From Cryobacterium sp. Y82 (lineage in GTDB: Bacteria > Actinomycetota > Actinomycetes > Actinomycetales > Microbacteriaceae): a stretch of 64,000 nucleotides of DNA. The DNA is taken from assembly GCF_002929495.1 (NCBI RefSeq), contig NZ_PJJJ01000031.1, positions 141,111 through 205,110 on the forward strand, read 5' to 3'. Shown here piece after piece: positions 1 to 9,115 of this stretch. Position 1 is the stretch's first letter, and every line of letters starts with the position of its first letter. A model generated the notes under the pieces. It worked only from the letters and a program-made list of their open reading frames with translations. It did not search any database and had not been told where the DNA came from. The position numbers and the translations under genes were made by a program.

Positions 1-103
1 TACCGCGTTCGGTTCGCCCCTGGGTCCAAAACCCTGTGCCACCGCCGCGCGCGGACGCGCCACCGACTATCAAGTTGGCTTCACGACATGCGACGGAAGA
101 CAC

Positions 104-925
104 ATGGACCTCAGCACCCTGACCCAGATCACCGCAGCACGGCAGCGCAGCGACCTCATCGCGCTCGGGCCCACCGTCGTGCCGCTGGCCGGCGGATCCG
201 AGCTGTTCGCCGACCCGCGCGCTCATCTCACCGGTCTCGTCGACCTGCAGACCTTCGGCTGGGCGGCCCTCACGGTGACCGACGACGGCCTCGTCATCGG
301 TGCGACCTGCACGCTGGCCGAGCTCTCCCGGCTGCCGATGCGAGCGGGCTGGACGGCGCATCCGCTGTTCTATCAGTGCTGCACGGCCCTGTTCGGCTCC
401 TTCAAGGTGTGGAACGTCGCGACGGTCGGCGGCAACCTGGCCACCTCGCTGCCGGCCGGCCCCATGATCACCCTCGCGGTCGCCCTCGACGCCGAAGTGC
501 TGGTCTGGCGGGCGAACGGTAGCGACGACATCGTGCCGGCCCGATCGTTCGTGACCGGCAACATGACCAATGTGCTCGCCGACGGCGATGTGTTGCGCTC
601 CATTCACGTGCCGCTCGCCTCGCTGCACGCGCAGACGGCATATCGCAAGATTGCCCTGTCGCCGCTCGGGCGCTCGGGCGCGGTGCTCGCCGGACGGCTC
701 GACTTGCTCGGTGCTTTCGTACTCACGGTGACGGCGGCGACGCTGCACCCGGTGCAGCTGCGCTATGCGGCGCTACCCGCCGCCGACGTTCTCGCCCGCG
801 ATATCGCCACGATCGACTGCTGGTTCACGGACGCCCACGGCGCCGCCGACTGGCGACGCGCGATGGGTCTGCTGCTCGGCGAAGAGATTCGCGTCGAACT
901 CGAACTGGCCGGAGGCCGCGCATGA
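104..925 (+). CDS. FAD-binding subunit of a xanthine dehydrogenase-type molybdenum hydroxylase
   Basis: The 273-residue product has the layout of the FAD-binding domain of molybdopterin dehydrogenases (CoxM/XdhB-like). The N-terminal half carries the glycine-rich [14 protein letters not shown] stretch, about residues 25-40, which matches the usual flavin-binding loop, and the segment around [16 protein letters not shown] (about 106-121) matches the second conserved FAD motif. It should pass electrons between the FeS clusters of the partner subunit and NAD or another acceptor in the cytoplasm. The ATG at 104 follows a GGAAGA stretch. The stop overlaps the next start by four bases (ATGA), so the two subunits are very probably translationally coupled. 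The exact substrate (xanthine, another purine, an aldehyde) cannot be told from this subunit. Confidence 0.88.
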   Translation: MDLSTLTQITAARQRSDLIALGPTVVPLAGGSELFADPRAHLTGLVDLQTFGWAALTVTDDGLVIGATCTLAELSRLPMRAGWTAHPLFYQCCTALFGSFKVWNVATVGGNLATSLPAGPMITLAVALDAEVLVWRANGSDDIVPARSFVTGNMTNVLADGDVLRSIHVPLASLHAQTAYRKIALSPLGRSGAVLAGRLDLLGAFVLTVTAATLHPVQLRYAALPAADVLARDIATIDCWFTDAHGAADWRRAMGLLLGEEIRVELELAGGRA

Positions 926-3792
926 CGCTGGAACAGGCGAAAATCGAAGAGATCGGTGCCGTGACCTTCTCGGTCAATGGCACCCGGGTCGAGGCGACGC
1001 CGACTCCCGGCCAATGCCTGCGCACTCTGCTGCGCGAACACGAGCATTTCGAGGTGAAGAAGGGGTGCGACAGCGGCGACTGCGGTGCCTGCACCGTGCA
1101 GGTCGACGGCACGCCCGTGCACTCCTGCATCTACCCGGCTTACCGAGCCGCCGGAAAGCAGATCACGACGGCGGCCGGGCTGGGCCAGCCGGGCAACCTC
1201 GCGCCTGTGCAACAACGTTTCGTCGACTCCGCCGGCTTTCAGTGCGGCTTCTGCACCCCGGGCATGATCGTCACCGCCGCAGCCATCGAGGCGGATGCCG
1301 CGCCTTCCGTCGATGACCTGCCCCGTTTATTGACGGGAAATCTATGCCGATGCACCGGCTATCGCTCGATTTCCGATGCGATCGTCGGCGAGCACACCCC
1401 GCCGGAAGGGTTTTGCCACACCGCGCCGGGGCGCGAGCATGCCGCGGCATCGAGCCTCGGACCGGTACGGGCGACCGGGCGCACGAGGGGTGCGCGGGCC
1501 GCCGGTCTGGTCGGCACCTCCCCCGGCGCGATCGCCGGGGAGCGCGTGGTGAGCGGCCTGGAACCGTACACCCTCGACGTGGCCATCCCCGGTCTGCTGC
1601 ACCTGGCGGTGCTGGGGAGTCCGCACGCCCACGCACGCATCCGCTCTCTGAATGTGGCGGAGGCTGCCGGGCTACCCGGTGTGCACCGTGTGCTCACCCA
1701 GGCCGACTCCCCCAGCACCCTGTTTTCGACCGCGCGGCATGAAAGCCGGTTCGACGACCCCGACGACACGCTGGTCTTCGACCAGACCCTGCGATTTCGC
1801 GGGCAACGCGTCGCGGCAGTCGTGGCCGATTCGGTGGCGATCGCCGAGGCTGCCTGTCGGCTGATCGAGGTCGAGTACGACCTGCTGGAGGGCGTCTTCG
1901 ACCCGCGACTGGCCCTTACCCCCGGCGCGGTGCTCGTGCACGGCGACAAGGACCCGATCGTCTCCCGCCTGGCAGATCCGGGGCGCAACCTGGTCGCCGA
2001 GCTGCACGGCGAATTCGGCTCCGTCGAGGCCGGTCTCGCCGAGGCCACTACCGTCGTCTCGGGCAGCTGGCAGACCCAGCGCATCGCCCACACTCACCTC
2101 GAAACCCACGCCACGATCGGCTGGCTCGACCAAGAACGGCTGGTCTTGCGCACGAGCTCGCAGGTTCCGTTTTTGGTGCAGAAGGAGATCTGCCGCCTGT
2201 TCGACCTCGACCCGGCCGGGGTGCGCGTCTTTACCGCGCGAGTGGGCGGCGGCTTCGGCGGCAAGCAGGAGCTCCTCACGGAAGACCTCGTCACTCTCGC
2301 CGTGCTTGAAACCGGGCGTCCGGTGCAGTACGAATTCACCCGCACCGACGAGTTCACGATCGCCCCGGTGCGGCATCCGATGACCATCGACGTCACGCTC
2401 GGAGCGCAGGTCGACGGCCGCCTCACCGCATTAAAACTGGACGTTCTTGCCGACACCGGTGCCTACGGCAACCATGCACCCGGCGTGATGTTCCACGGCA
2501 CGAGTGAATCCGTCGCGCTCTACAACGTGCCCAACAAAAGAGTGGATGCCCAGAGCGTCTACACGAATAATCCCCCGTCGGGCGCCTTCCGCGGCTACGG
2601 CCTCGGCCAGATCATTTTCGCAATCGAGGGCGCCCTCGACGAACTGGCCCGCGAGCTTGACCTGGACCCGTTCGAGCTGCGCCGACGCAACTCGGTGCAG
2701 CCGGGTGACCCGCTCGTGGTCACGCACGAGGAAGGCCCCGACCTCGTCTTCGGCAGCTACGGCCTCGACCAGTGCCTCGACCTCGCCGAAACCGCCCTGA
2801 AACGCGGTAATCGGGTTGTCCCACCGGCCGGGCCCCAGTGGCGGATCGGCACCGGCATGGCGTCGTCGATGATCGCCACCACACCGCCGCGCGGGCACCG
2901 CTCGCAGGCATCCGTTCAACTGATGGCCGGCGGCCGCTATCTGGTGCGGGTTGGGACCACCGAGTTCGGTAACGGCACCACGACCGTGCACGCCCAGATC
3001 GCGGCGACGGCGCTGCACACGACCGTGGACCGCATCGATCTGGTGCACTCCGATTCGGATGCCGCCGGCTACGACTCCGGCGCGTTCGGCTCGGCCGGTG
3101 TCGTTGTGGCCGGCAAGGCCGTGCTCGCCGCGGCGACCGCGCTGGCTGAAACTCTCGTCGAAGCCGCGGCGTCATGGAGCGGACGCAGCCTGACCAGAGG
3201 AACCGACGCTGGGACCTGGCAGCTCGAGCGTGACGGGCTACGCACCGTGGAGTCAGTGTCCGAACTCGTCTCGCTTGATACCCTCGTGCACTGGGCCGCG
3301 GCCAAGGACGTCGACCTGACCGCCACGCGGCGCGAAGACGGCATGAAGCGGTCCCTCGCCTTCAACGTGCACGCGTTTCGGGTGGCCGTGAACACCGACA
3401 CCGGCGAGGTGCGCATCCTGCAGTCGATCCAAGCCGCCGATGCCGGCTTCGTCATGAATCCCGAACAGTGCCGCGGGCAGATCGAGGGCGGGGTGGCGCA
3501 GGCCCTCGGCACCGCACTGTTCGAGGAAGTTGTGCTCGACGGCGCCGGCGCCGTGACGACCCGGGTGCTGCGTAATTACCACGTTCCCCAGCTCGTGGAT
3601 CTGCCGGTCACCGAGGTCTATTTTGCGCAGACTCACGACGTGATCGGGCCCTACGGTGCCAAGTCAATGAGCGAATCGACCTACAACCCGGTCGCGCCGG
3701 CGCTGGCCAATGCGGTGCGTGACGCGATCGGCATCCGTCCTACCGAGCTGCCCATGACCCGCGACCGCATCTGGCGCCTGCTGCACGGCTGA
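922..3792 (+). CDS. Fused [2Fe-2S]/molybdopterin-binding subunit of a xanthine dehydrogenase-family oxidoreductase
   Basis: The 956-residue protein joins two parts that are often separate genes. Residues about 10-155 are a plant-type [2Fe-2S] ferredoxin domain (CDSGDCGAC, starting at Cys49) followed by the second [2Fe-2S] domain with CGFCTPGM and LCRCTGY motifs. From about residue 195 onward is the molybdopterin-binding part, with the [10 protein letters not shown] loop and a C-terminal GAKSMSES segment whose glutamate is the likely catalytic base of the family. The FAD domain lies in the upstream overlapping gene. Such enzymes hydroxylate purines or aldehydes using molybdopterin cytosine dinucleotide; the nucleotidyltransferase gene at 4157 could supply that cofactor. 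No XdhC-type maturation gene is seen nearby. The substrate is unknown. Confidence 0.9.
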   Translation: MTLEQAKIEEIGAVTFSVNGTRVEATPTPGQCLRTLLREHEHFEVKKGCDSGDCGACTVQVDGTPVHSCIYPAYRAAGKQITTAAGLGQPGNLAPVQQRFVDSAGFQCGFCTPGMIVTAAAIEADAAPSVDDLPRLLTGNLCRCTGYRSISDAIVGEHTPPEGFCHTAPGREHAAASSLGPVRATGRTRGARAAGLVGTSPGAIAGERVVSGLEPYTLDVAIPGLLHLAVLGSPHAHARIRSLNVAEAAGLPGVHRVLTQADSPSTLFSTARHESRFDDPDDTLVFDQTLRFRGQRVAAVVADSVAIAEAACRLIEVEYDLLEGVFDPRLALTPGAVLVHGDKDPIVSRLADPGRNLVAELHGEFGSVEAGLAEATTVVSGSWQTQRIAHTHLETHATIGWLDQERLVLRTSSQVPFLVQKEICRLFDLDPAGVRVFTARVGGGFGGKQELLTEDLVTLAVLETGRPVQYEFTRTDEFTIAPVRHPMTIDVTLGAQVDGRLTALKLDVLADTGAYGNHAPGVMFHGTSESVALYNVPNKRVDAQSVYTNNPPSGAFRGYGLGQIIFAIEGALDELARELDLDPFELRRRNSVQPGDPLVVTHEEGPDLVFGSYGLDQCLDLAETALKRGNRVVPPAGPQWRIGTGMASSMIATTPPRGHRSQASVQLMAGGRYLVRVGTTEFGNGTTTVHAQIAATALHTTVDRIDLVHSDSDAAGYDSGAFGSAGVVVAGKAVLAAATALAETLVEAAASWSGRSLTRGTDAGTWQLERDGLRTVESVSELVSLDTLVHWAAAKDVDLTATRREDGMKRSLAFNVHAFRVAVNTDTGEVRILQSIQAADAGFVMNPEQCRGQIEGGVAQALGTALFEEVVLDGAGAVTTRVLRNYHVPQLVDLPVTEVYFAQTHDVIGPYGAKSMSESTYNPVAPALANAVRDAIGIRPTELPMTRDRIWRLLHG

Positions 3793-3807
3793 GCGGATGC
3801 TGCTGTC

Positions 3808-3918
3808 GCGCGACGCGGGAGTTCGAGTCTGGCCAGAACTCCAGCGCCACGCGTCGCGCGGGAGTTGCGCCAGAGCGCGGGAGTTGCGCCTCCCGCGCAG
3901 CGGCGCAGCTCCCGCGCA
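3808..3918. repeat. Palindromic intergenic repeat, copy 1 (two hairpins in tandem)
   Basis: The first 3' gap after the molybdoenzyme gene holds two back-to-back hairpins. The first pairs CGCGACGC (3809-3816) plus GGAGTTC (3818-3824) with GAACTCC (3836-3842) plus GCGTCGCG (3851-3858). The second repeats GCGCGGGAGTTGCGCC twice (3856-3871 and 3875-3890), and the second of these pairs with GGCGCAGCTCCCGCGC (3902-3917, one mismatch). The same core recurs at 33098-33144 and 41281-41340. It may also act as a transcription terminator for the gene before it, although no T-run follows. Confidence 0.8.
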
Positions 3919-4000
3919 CTGTGAAAGGCAGCTAGCGGTCGGCTGCCGCGATAGGTGGAGTACGCGCACGGAGTGGCCGGTCGAGCATCCGCTCGCCGAC

Positions 4001-4105
4001 CCGTGAGTTTGGGGTCGATCGAGACGCCGCGCCGTGAGTTTGGGACCGAAAAAGCCGCGATCGGGGCTCAGGCTCACGGCTCGGCGCTCGACACTCACGG
4101 CTCGG
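4001..4105. repeat. Short direct and inverted repeats in the gap before the MocA-like gene
   Basis: CCGTGAGTTTGGG occurs at 4001-4013 and 4032-4044. CTCACGGCTCGG occurs at 4073-4084 and 4094-4105, and its CTCACGG core is the inverse of the CCGTGAG core. So four CCGTGAG-type boxes sit in about 100 bases, two in each direction. They could be a regulator binding array or a degenerate intergenic repeat. With the palindromes at 3808-3918 they fill most of the 364-base gap 3793-4156, where I see no gene. Confidence 0.6.
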
Positions 4106-4156
4106 TGAGCGAACGCACGCGAACCTGGCACCAGGTCACGGCTCGAGAACCCTACG

Positions 4157-4873
4157 ATGGCAGACATGCAGAAACCAGCTCCGGATCCCCAGCCCGCGAG
4201 CATCCCGCTGCCCGCCAGCACCGCCCGAGTAGGCGGGCTCGTGCTCGCCGCCGGCGCTGGTTCCCGCTACGGCATGCCCAAGGCGCTCGTGCACGATGCC
4301 GCTGGCCGGTCCTGGCTGCAGAACGCCGTCGACGTGCTCGTAGCAGCAGGCTGTTCCCCGGTCATCGTCGTGCTCGGTGCGAGCGGGGCGCACGCCGCGG
4401 CACTGCTCAACGCTGGCGATAATGATCCGGCCTCGACCAACGGGGCGTCAGCCCCGAGCCCGGCGGCCCACAGCGCTCGCCAACACAGCGCGGCCCGGCC
4501 GACCGCATCCGTTTTGGTCGTGCACGCCACCGACTGGGCCGAAGGGCTTTCGGCCTCCCTTCGCGCCGGCCTGCGCTGCGCCCTCGAACAGCCCGACCTC
4601 GTTGCTGTCGCGGTCATTCCCGTGGACGTGCCCGATCTGAACACCGCCACCGTGGCCCGCTTGATGGGTTTGAGCGACGCCGGCACACTGCGTCAGGCCC
4701 GTTTTGCCGGCCGACCGGGGCATCCCGTGGTGATCGGTCGGGCACACTGGGTGCCCCTTCTCGACACTCTCGCCGGCGATACCGGCGCGCGACCGTATCT
4801 GCGCGAGCACGACGTCGAAGCGGTTGAGTGCGGCGACCTCGGCACCGGGGCCGACGTCGACCGGCCCGACTAG
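4157..4873 (+). CDS. MocA/MobA-like molybdopterin nucleotidyltransferase
   Basis: The 238-residue protein has the NTP-transferase signature LVLAAGAGSRYGMPKAL at about residues 28-44, the nucleotide-binding loop of MobA/MocA and IspD-like enzymes. The middle keeps VIPVDVPDL, the conserved metal-binding aspartate region, followed by GHPVVIGR near residue 190, both typical of MocA. MocA adds CMP to molybdopterin to make the dinucleotide cofactor of xanthine dehydrogenase-type enzymes, which fits the two genes just upstream on the same strand. An insertion of low-complexity Ala/Ser/Pro residues (about 95-115) is unusual for the family. The gene lies 364 bases behind the dehydrogenase, so it is probably transcribed separately. 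A MobA-type (GMP) activity is the main alternative. Confidence 0.78.
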   Translation: MADMQKPAPDPQPASIPLPASTARVGGLVLAAGAGSRYGMPKALVHDAAGRSWLQNAVDVLVAAGCSPVIVVLGASGAHAAALLNAGDNDPASTNGASAPSPAAHSARQHSAARPTASVLVVHATDWAEGLSASLRAGLRCALEQPDLVAVAVIPVDVPDLNTATVARLMGLSDAGTLRQARFAGRPGHPVVIGRAHWVPLLDTLAGDTGARPYLREHDVEAVECGDLGTGADVDRPD

Positions 4874-4910
4874 CCGGTTTCGACCCAGCAGTCCGGCCCG
4901 CCGAACCACC

Positions 4911-4972
4911 GGGCCCATCTTCGGGCCGTGGGCCCATGATCTATCGTGGGCCCACTTTCCGGGCCTGGGCCC
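4911..4972. repeat. Four evenly spaced GGGCCC palindromes between convergent genes
   Basis: GGGCCC occurs at 4911-4916, 4930-4935, 4948-4953 and 4967-4972, a spacing of 18-19 bases, with extra GGGCC pieces at 4923 and 4961. Each hexamer is self-complementary and neighbouring copies can pair, for example the two at 4930 and 4948 flanked by GT and AC. The array sits between the stop of the MocA-like gene and the stop of the convergent glycosyltransferase gene, where a bidirectional terminator is expected. The 182-base gap holds no recognisable gene. Confidence 0.6.
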
Positions 4973-5055
4973 GAAAAGCAGTGGAACTCCCCGAACTTCT
5001 TGGCCCCGCGAAGTTACAAGACCGCCCGGCGCGACGAAGCTGTGATCCCTCTGAG

Positions 5056-6381
5056 CTACCCCCGAACCGACACCCGGCTCAGCGCCGCGTAGGCCCGCTC
5101 GGCCCCGGATTGCCGGGTCAGCGACAGCGCGAGGGCGTCGAGACGGACGCGCGCGTCGCCACTCGTGTCGGCGCTGAGGCGCAGCATCCGCTCGCAGGCA
5201 GCCCGCAGGTCGAGAACCGTGGCGGTATTGGGCGGCAGGGATTCGCCGAAGCCCGCCGTATCGAGGGCGGCCGCACCGGCGAACTGGTCAGTGGAGAACG
5301 GCAGCACGACGAGCGGAACTCCGGCCGTCATCGCCTCGGTCACCGAATTGTTGCCGCCGTGTGTCACTGCGAGGGCAGCTTCCTGCAGCAGGCGCACCTG
5401 CGGCAAAAACCCGCGCACCAGCCAGGAGTCCGGAATGGGGCCCAACTCGGTGGGGTCGGTCACCCCGGTGGCGATGGCTACCCGAACCGGCAGGGCGCCG
5501 AGGGCTGCGGCGACGCGCGCGAGCACATCACCGCGCACTGAGAGAAAACTTCCGAAGCTCACGTAGACGACGGGCCGAGAATCGGCCGCCAGCCAGGCCT
5601 CGACCTCGAGGTCGACGGCCTCGGAGCGTACCGCGGACCCGAGAAACACGTGGGGCGGCAGCTGGCTCGTTCGCCCCGGCGCGTGCAGTTCGGCCGGATA
5701 GTTGAGCAACAGCACGTCGCCCGATTCCTGGAAGGCGTCCAGGCTCGGCTCGGCGTGAGGGTCGAGCTCGCACAGGGCGTCATTCCACTGGGCCGTAAAC
5801 GAGTCGCGCACGGCCACGCACTGCCGTTTTAGCAGGGCCAGTTCCGAGGCGGCAGGCGAGAACACCGCGGGCCAGGTCGGCGGGTGACCGTAGACCTCCA
5901 CGCCAACCGGCAGTGCCGACGGATGCCCGAGCACGACGTCCGCGTGCGCCACACCGGCACTCAGCAAGCCCAGTCTCGCGCTGAAGGCGAGGTGGTCGAC
6001 GATGACCTGATCTGGCCGCACCCGCTCGACGATGCGCTGCACCTCGCGGGCAATTACGACCGGGTTGTAGAGCAGGTCGCTGCTGCGCGCCCCGGCCTGA
6101 AAGCGCAGCGTCTCGACCATGCCGCGGCGGGTCGCATCGAAAAATCCTCGCAGAGCGTCATCTTCGCCGGTGGGCTGCTGCTCGACCCGGATCGTGCCGG
6201 GGTTGGAGCCGCGGCCCAGCTGCAGGTTCTCTCGTTCAAACCCGAACGAGGCGACGATGTCAGCCGTGGCCGGCCCGCTCGCCACCACGACGCGTTCGCC
6301 AGCCTGCGCCCAGGCTACGCCGAGCGTTGCGAGCGGGTACAGGTGCGAGGCGTAGTCCGGGCTGATGATCAGCAGGGTCAC
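5056..6381 (-). CDS. GT1-type glycosyltransferase (UGT/MGT-like)
   Basis: The 441-residue protein looks like a two-domain GT-B enzyme of the UGT/macrolide-glycosyltransferase type. The N-terminus (LLIISPDYASHLYPLATLGVAWAQAG in outline) has the usual acceptor-domain strand and loop. The C-terminal domain has RPVVYVSFGSF at the domain start and the donor-binding signature with VTHGGNNSVTEAMTAGVPLVVLPFSTDQF, equivalent to the HGGxxS..E box of the family. It starts with GTG at 6381 and overlaps the preceding gene's TGA by four bases, so it is co-translated with the HEAT-GT4 protein. The sugar and acceptor are not known; a secreted or lipid-linked glycan is possible but unproven. Confidence 0.8.
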   Translation of the reverse strand: MTLLIISPDYASHLYPLATLGVAWAQAGERVVVASGPATADIVASFGFERENLQLGRGSNPGTIRVEQQPTGEDDALRGFFDATRRGMVETLRFQAGARSSDLLYNPVVIAREVQRIVERVRPDQVIVDHLAFSARLGLLSAGVAHADVVLGHPSALPVGVEVYGHPPTWPAVFSPAASELALLKRQCVAVRDSFTAQWNDALCELDPHAEPSLDAFQESGDVLLLNYPAELHAPGRTSQLPPHVFLGSAVRSEAVDLEVEAWLAADSRPVVYVSFGSFLSVRGDVLARVAAALGALPVRVAIATGVTDPTELGPIPDSWLVRGFLPQVRLLQEAALAVTHGGNNSVTEAMTAGVPLVVLPFSTDQFAGAAALDTAGFGESLPPNTATVLDLRAACERMLRLSADTSGDARVRLDALALSLTRQSGAERAYAALSRVSVRG

Positions 6382-8711
6382 GACACGCTCAGTTCCCAGG
6401 CCACCGGCTCGGTCGCCACTGCGACGTCGTGGTAAACCGCGCTGAGTGCCGACGCCATCGCCTCGATCGTGAAATTGTTCGCCACCATGCTGCGGGCTCG
6501 GGCCGCATTGGCGCCGCCCTGCGCTCCGGCAGCAAGGTCCACGGCCTCAGCAATGGAGCGAGCGAGAGCGGCCCCGTCACCGGTATCGACGAGAATGCCG
6601 GTCACTCCGTGCTCGACGTAAGTGGCCGGTCCACCGCCATTTGGCGCAACCACCGTGAGTCCGGTGGCCATTGCCTCGAGTAGGGCAATTCCAAACTCCT
6701 CTTTCATACTCGCGCAGACGTACACCCCGAACGGTGCTGCCAGGCCGGGCCGGCCGTAGCGGGTGGCGGCCAGCCACCGCGCCACGGTGTCGTTGGGGCG
6801 ATGCCCGGCCAGCAGCAGGCCGTGGGAGGCAGCGTCGTCAAGACCAGCATCAGGCAGGGAGCGAGCCATGCGCGCCAGCTCGGCGACCTCATCAAACGAC
6901 GGATGCTCCAGGTCGCCGCCCACAATAAGCAGGTTGCAGCGTTGTTGCAGGGTCGCGTTCCCCTTCCAGGCTTCGACCAGAGCGGCCATGCCCTTCACCC
7001 GGTGCAGCCGACCGACGCTGATCAGCAACGGCAGTCCGCGCCGGGGCTGAGGCAGGGTGCCGAGTAGGGCGTCGAGTTGGTGAAAGGCGAGCGCAGCGGG
7101 TTCGGCGGCGGCGCGATCGTGGGCGTCCTTCGAAACCAGCAGACTTCCGCCGGTCAGTCCGAGCGAGCCGAGCGCATCCGTTCGGGAGCGGTCGATTACC
7201 GCAAGATCAATCCCCTCGGGAATGACCGAGTGCCGTTCCGGGTGAGCGTCAATGTCGATTCCAGTGAGACGTTGCATATCTTGCTGCAGTCGCGGACGCG
7301 GAAACAGCACGGTGTGAGCGGCATCCGCGGCGAGCCGCTGCACGAGGCGGGCGCGAAACCAGAAGTGCTCGACCGCATCGATGGTGCCGAAGTTGGCCCG
7401 GGTGAGCGCGCCATTCGCTTCGAGGGAGTCGATCACGCCGTGCGGGTCTGGCGCGACGGTGAAGACGACGGGAATGTCCAGGTCCCGCGCCACTGTTGCC
7501 GCGGCGAGGCTGCCGACGTCGGCCATGCGCAGGTGAATCGCATCGACCACACCGGCCGAGCGTAGGATGCGCCGAATGCCGCGTTGCGCGGCAACCCGCC
7601 GAGGCCACGCATCGATCGATGGGACTGCGTCGCCGACGAACGGAATCACCGCGAATGAGTGCCCACGCCGCGGCCTCCCGACATCGGCCAGGCCGCTGAG
7701 CGCCGACTCGTGCGTGCCGCGCGACATGGTGATGACCCGTTCTACCGAGTCTTTTTCCATCGCGCGGCCAGCGCTGAAACGACTATCGACAAACGGCGCA
7801 CGCAGAGCGGATGCCGCGGCACTCAGGGTTTCGCCGCCCGGCTGGCCGGTTGCCCCGGCGACGAGGGCGTCTCCGAGCCGGACCAGCAGGGTTGCGATGC
7901 CGCCGTTGTCGCCGACACCCACCTGGGAGAGTTCACCGTCAATATCGGCGTGCAGGAACAGCTGGGCGATCGTCGTGCCCCGGTTCCATTTCGGACGCGG
8001 CGCGGCCGTCGCGGTGAGATCGAACAGTGCCAGCCGGGCTACGGCTGCGAGTTCGATCTCATCACCGGCAGCAGTGTTGTTATGCGCGAGAGCGCTGAGC
8101 AACCCGAGCACGACTTCATTTGGGGCACGGTCGCCGAGGCCGGCGATTGCGGCGGCACGAGCGCCCAGACTCTCGGCGCTGTCGGTGGCCACCCGGCGCA
8201 GCAGACGTTCAGGAACGCGGCCGGGAATCAGGCCGATGGTCTCGATTAGGCGGGCACGGGCATCCGTTTCAGTGATGCCGAACAGCGAACCCTCCAGGAG
8301 CAGGGCCACCTGGTCCGCGGCCGAAGAGCCCCACTGTTCCAGGGTGCGCTGGGCGAGCATGCCGGAGAAGCCGCCCTGCCGAACCAGGGTAGCCAGGCCG
8401 GCGATCGCGTCGTAGCGCGGCAGCCGGGTACCGAAGGCCCAGGCTGCATGCTCGCGCAGAAAGGCAGAGTCGTGGTTTAGGAGGGCCACCAACACCTCAT
8501 CGGCAGAGTCGTCGAAGACCTGGGCGAGCGCGTGCACGGCGGCGATAGCGGTGAGCTGGTCGCTCAAATCGGTCGCAGCTTGGGCGAGCAGTCGCACAGC
8601 TCGGGCGCCCCCATCGCGGCTGGCTGCCACGGTGAGGTCGTCGGCGCGTCGGATTCCTTCGAGCAACGTTGCGGCGGATCGTTGGTGGTCCAGTGCGGTG
8701 TGGGTAGCCAT
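6378..8711 (-). CDS. GT4-family glycosyltransferase with an N-terminal HEAT-like repeat region
   Basis: This is a long 777-residue protein. About the first 250 residues are Ala/Leu-rich helical repeats of roughly 30-40 residues (VHALAQVF..., HAAWAFGTRL..., AAIAGLG...) that look like HEAT/PBS repeats. The rest is a GT-B glycosyltransferase of family GT4: an N-terminal domain with HLRMADVGSLAAATVARDL, then LLISVGRLHRVKGM, and the donor site with ASMKEEFGIALLEAMATGL followed by VAPNGGGP. No signal peptide or membrane segment is obvious. A strong AAGGAG lies just before the ATG at 8711. It is the first gene of a two-gene unit with the overlapping GT1-type gene. HEAT repeats suggest a protein partner. 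Substrates are unknown. Confidence 0.82.
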   Translation of the reverse strand: MATHTALDHQRSAATLLEGIRRADDLTVAASRDGGARAVRLLAQAATDLSDQLTAIAAVHALAQVFDDSADEVLVALLNHDSAFLREHAAWAFGTRLPRYDAIAGLATLVRQGGFSGMLAQRTLEQWGSSAADQVALLLEGSLFGITETDARARLIETIGLIPGRVPERLLRRVATDSAESLGARAAAIAGLGDRAPNEVVLGLLSALAHNNTAAGDEIELAAVARLALFDLTATAAPRPKWNRGTTIAQLFLHADIDGELSQVGVGDNGGIATLLVRLGDALVAGATGQPGGETLSAAASALRAPFVDSRFSAGRAMEKDSVERVITMSRGTHESALSGLADVGRPRRGHSFAVIPFVGDAVPSIDAWPRRVAAQRGIRRILRSAGVVDAIHLRMADVGSLAAATVARDLDIPVVFTVAPDPHGVIDSLEANGALTRANFGTIDAVEHFWFRARLVQRLAADAAHTVLFPRPRLQQDMQRLTGIDIDAHPERHSVIPEGIDLAVIDRSRTDALGSLGLTGGSLLVSKDAHDRAAAEPAALAFHQLDALLGTLPQPRRGLPLLISVGRLHRVKGMAALVEAWKGNATLQQRCNLLIVGGDLEHPSFDEVAELARMARSLPDAGLDDAASHGLLLAGHRPNDTVARWLAATRYGRPGLAAPFGVYVCASMKEEFGIALLEAMATGLTVVAPNGGGPATYVEHGVTGILVDTGDGAALARSIAEAVDLAAGAQGGANAARARSMVANNFTIEAMASALSAVYHDVAVATEPVAWELSVS

Positions 8712-8951
8712 TGGCTGCTCCTTTTCGTGAAACTCCGCGGATCAATCGTGGCAATTCGGGGTTGTCGCGAGTGAAAATGGCTGAATTTCGGCACTTTCAG
8801 GTCGAGAAACGGTGAGGATCCCCAAAACAGAAACACACAAATCAGGCATACCTAGCCAGGTTAGCGAATTCCCCATTCGCCATCATTGCATGATTGAGGG
8901 CGCTCGGGGTGACAAACTGCCCTGATCGGCACCACGCACTGAACACGCAAA
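8712..8951. other. Upstream region of the glycosyltransferase unit
   Basis: About 240 bases lie between the GT4 gene start and the hairpin at 8952; with the hairpin the gap to the 33-residue peptide gene is 302 bases. No gene is apparent. It must hold the promoter of the two-gene glycosyltransferase unit. A stretch near 8848-8868 with AGGCATACCTAGCCAGGTTAG has weak dyad character but is not a convincing operator. Confidence 0.4.
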
Positions 8952-8988
8952 ATAGAGCCACGCCCCAGTGAATGGGGCATGGCTCTAT
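8952..8988 (-). terminator. Stem-loop terminator behind the OFA transporter unit
   Basis: A 16-base stem (8952-8967 with 8973-8988) contains one mismatch and closes a five-base loop. Read on the minus strand it is followed by TTTTG, so it fits a Rho-independent terminator for the transporter and its small partner gene, which end at 9014. No other gene approaches it from the plus strand. Confidence 0.75.
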
Positions 8989-9013
8989 CTGTTTATATCT
9001 GCACAGGCCGGGT

Positions 9014-9115
9014 TTAGCCGAACAGGGCCGTCACCTTCGCGAGTGTCTGAGAAATGCCGTAGGCCAGCGGAATCCCCACCAGCGCCCAAGCCACGATGAC
9101 TTTTAGAACCTTCAT
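9014..9115 (-). CDS. 33-residue membrane peptide, small partner of the OFA-family transporter
   Basis: A very short gene: ATG at 9113-9115, stop TAA at 9014-9016, 33 residues. The peptide begins MKVLKVIVAWALVGIPLAYG and is a single hydrophobic helix with a short positively charged N-terminus and a SQTLAKVTALFG tail. Its ATG overlaps the TGA of the upstream transporter gene (ATGA), so translation is coupled. Actinobacterial OFA-type MFS transporters are known to be followed by tiny proteins annotated as an MFS transporter small subunit, and this matches in size, hydrophobicity and position. The role is inferred as an accessory or stabilising subunit. It lies upstream of a good terminator hairpin. 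Confidence 0.82.
   Translation of the reverse strand: MKVLKVIVAWALVGIPLAYGISQTLAKVTALFG

Noticed and set aside
1..103. Upstream end of the window before the FAD subunit gene
   Set aside because: Only about 100 bases; I see no complete promoter or gene end that can be supported.
8848..8868. Possible DtxR/IdeR iron box ahead of the glycosyltransferase unit
   Set aside because: AGGCATACCTAGCCAGGTTAG contains AGG/CCT half-sites but does not form the 19-base palindrome of the consensus, and the genes have no link to iron.
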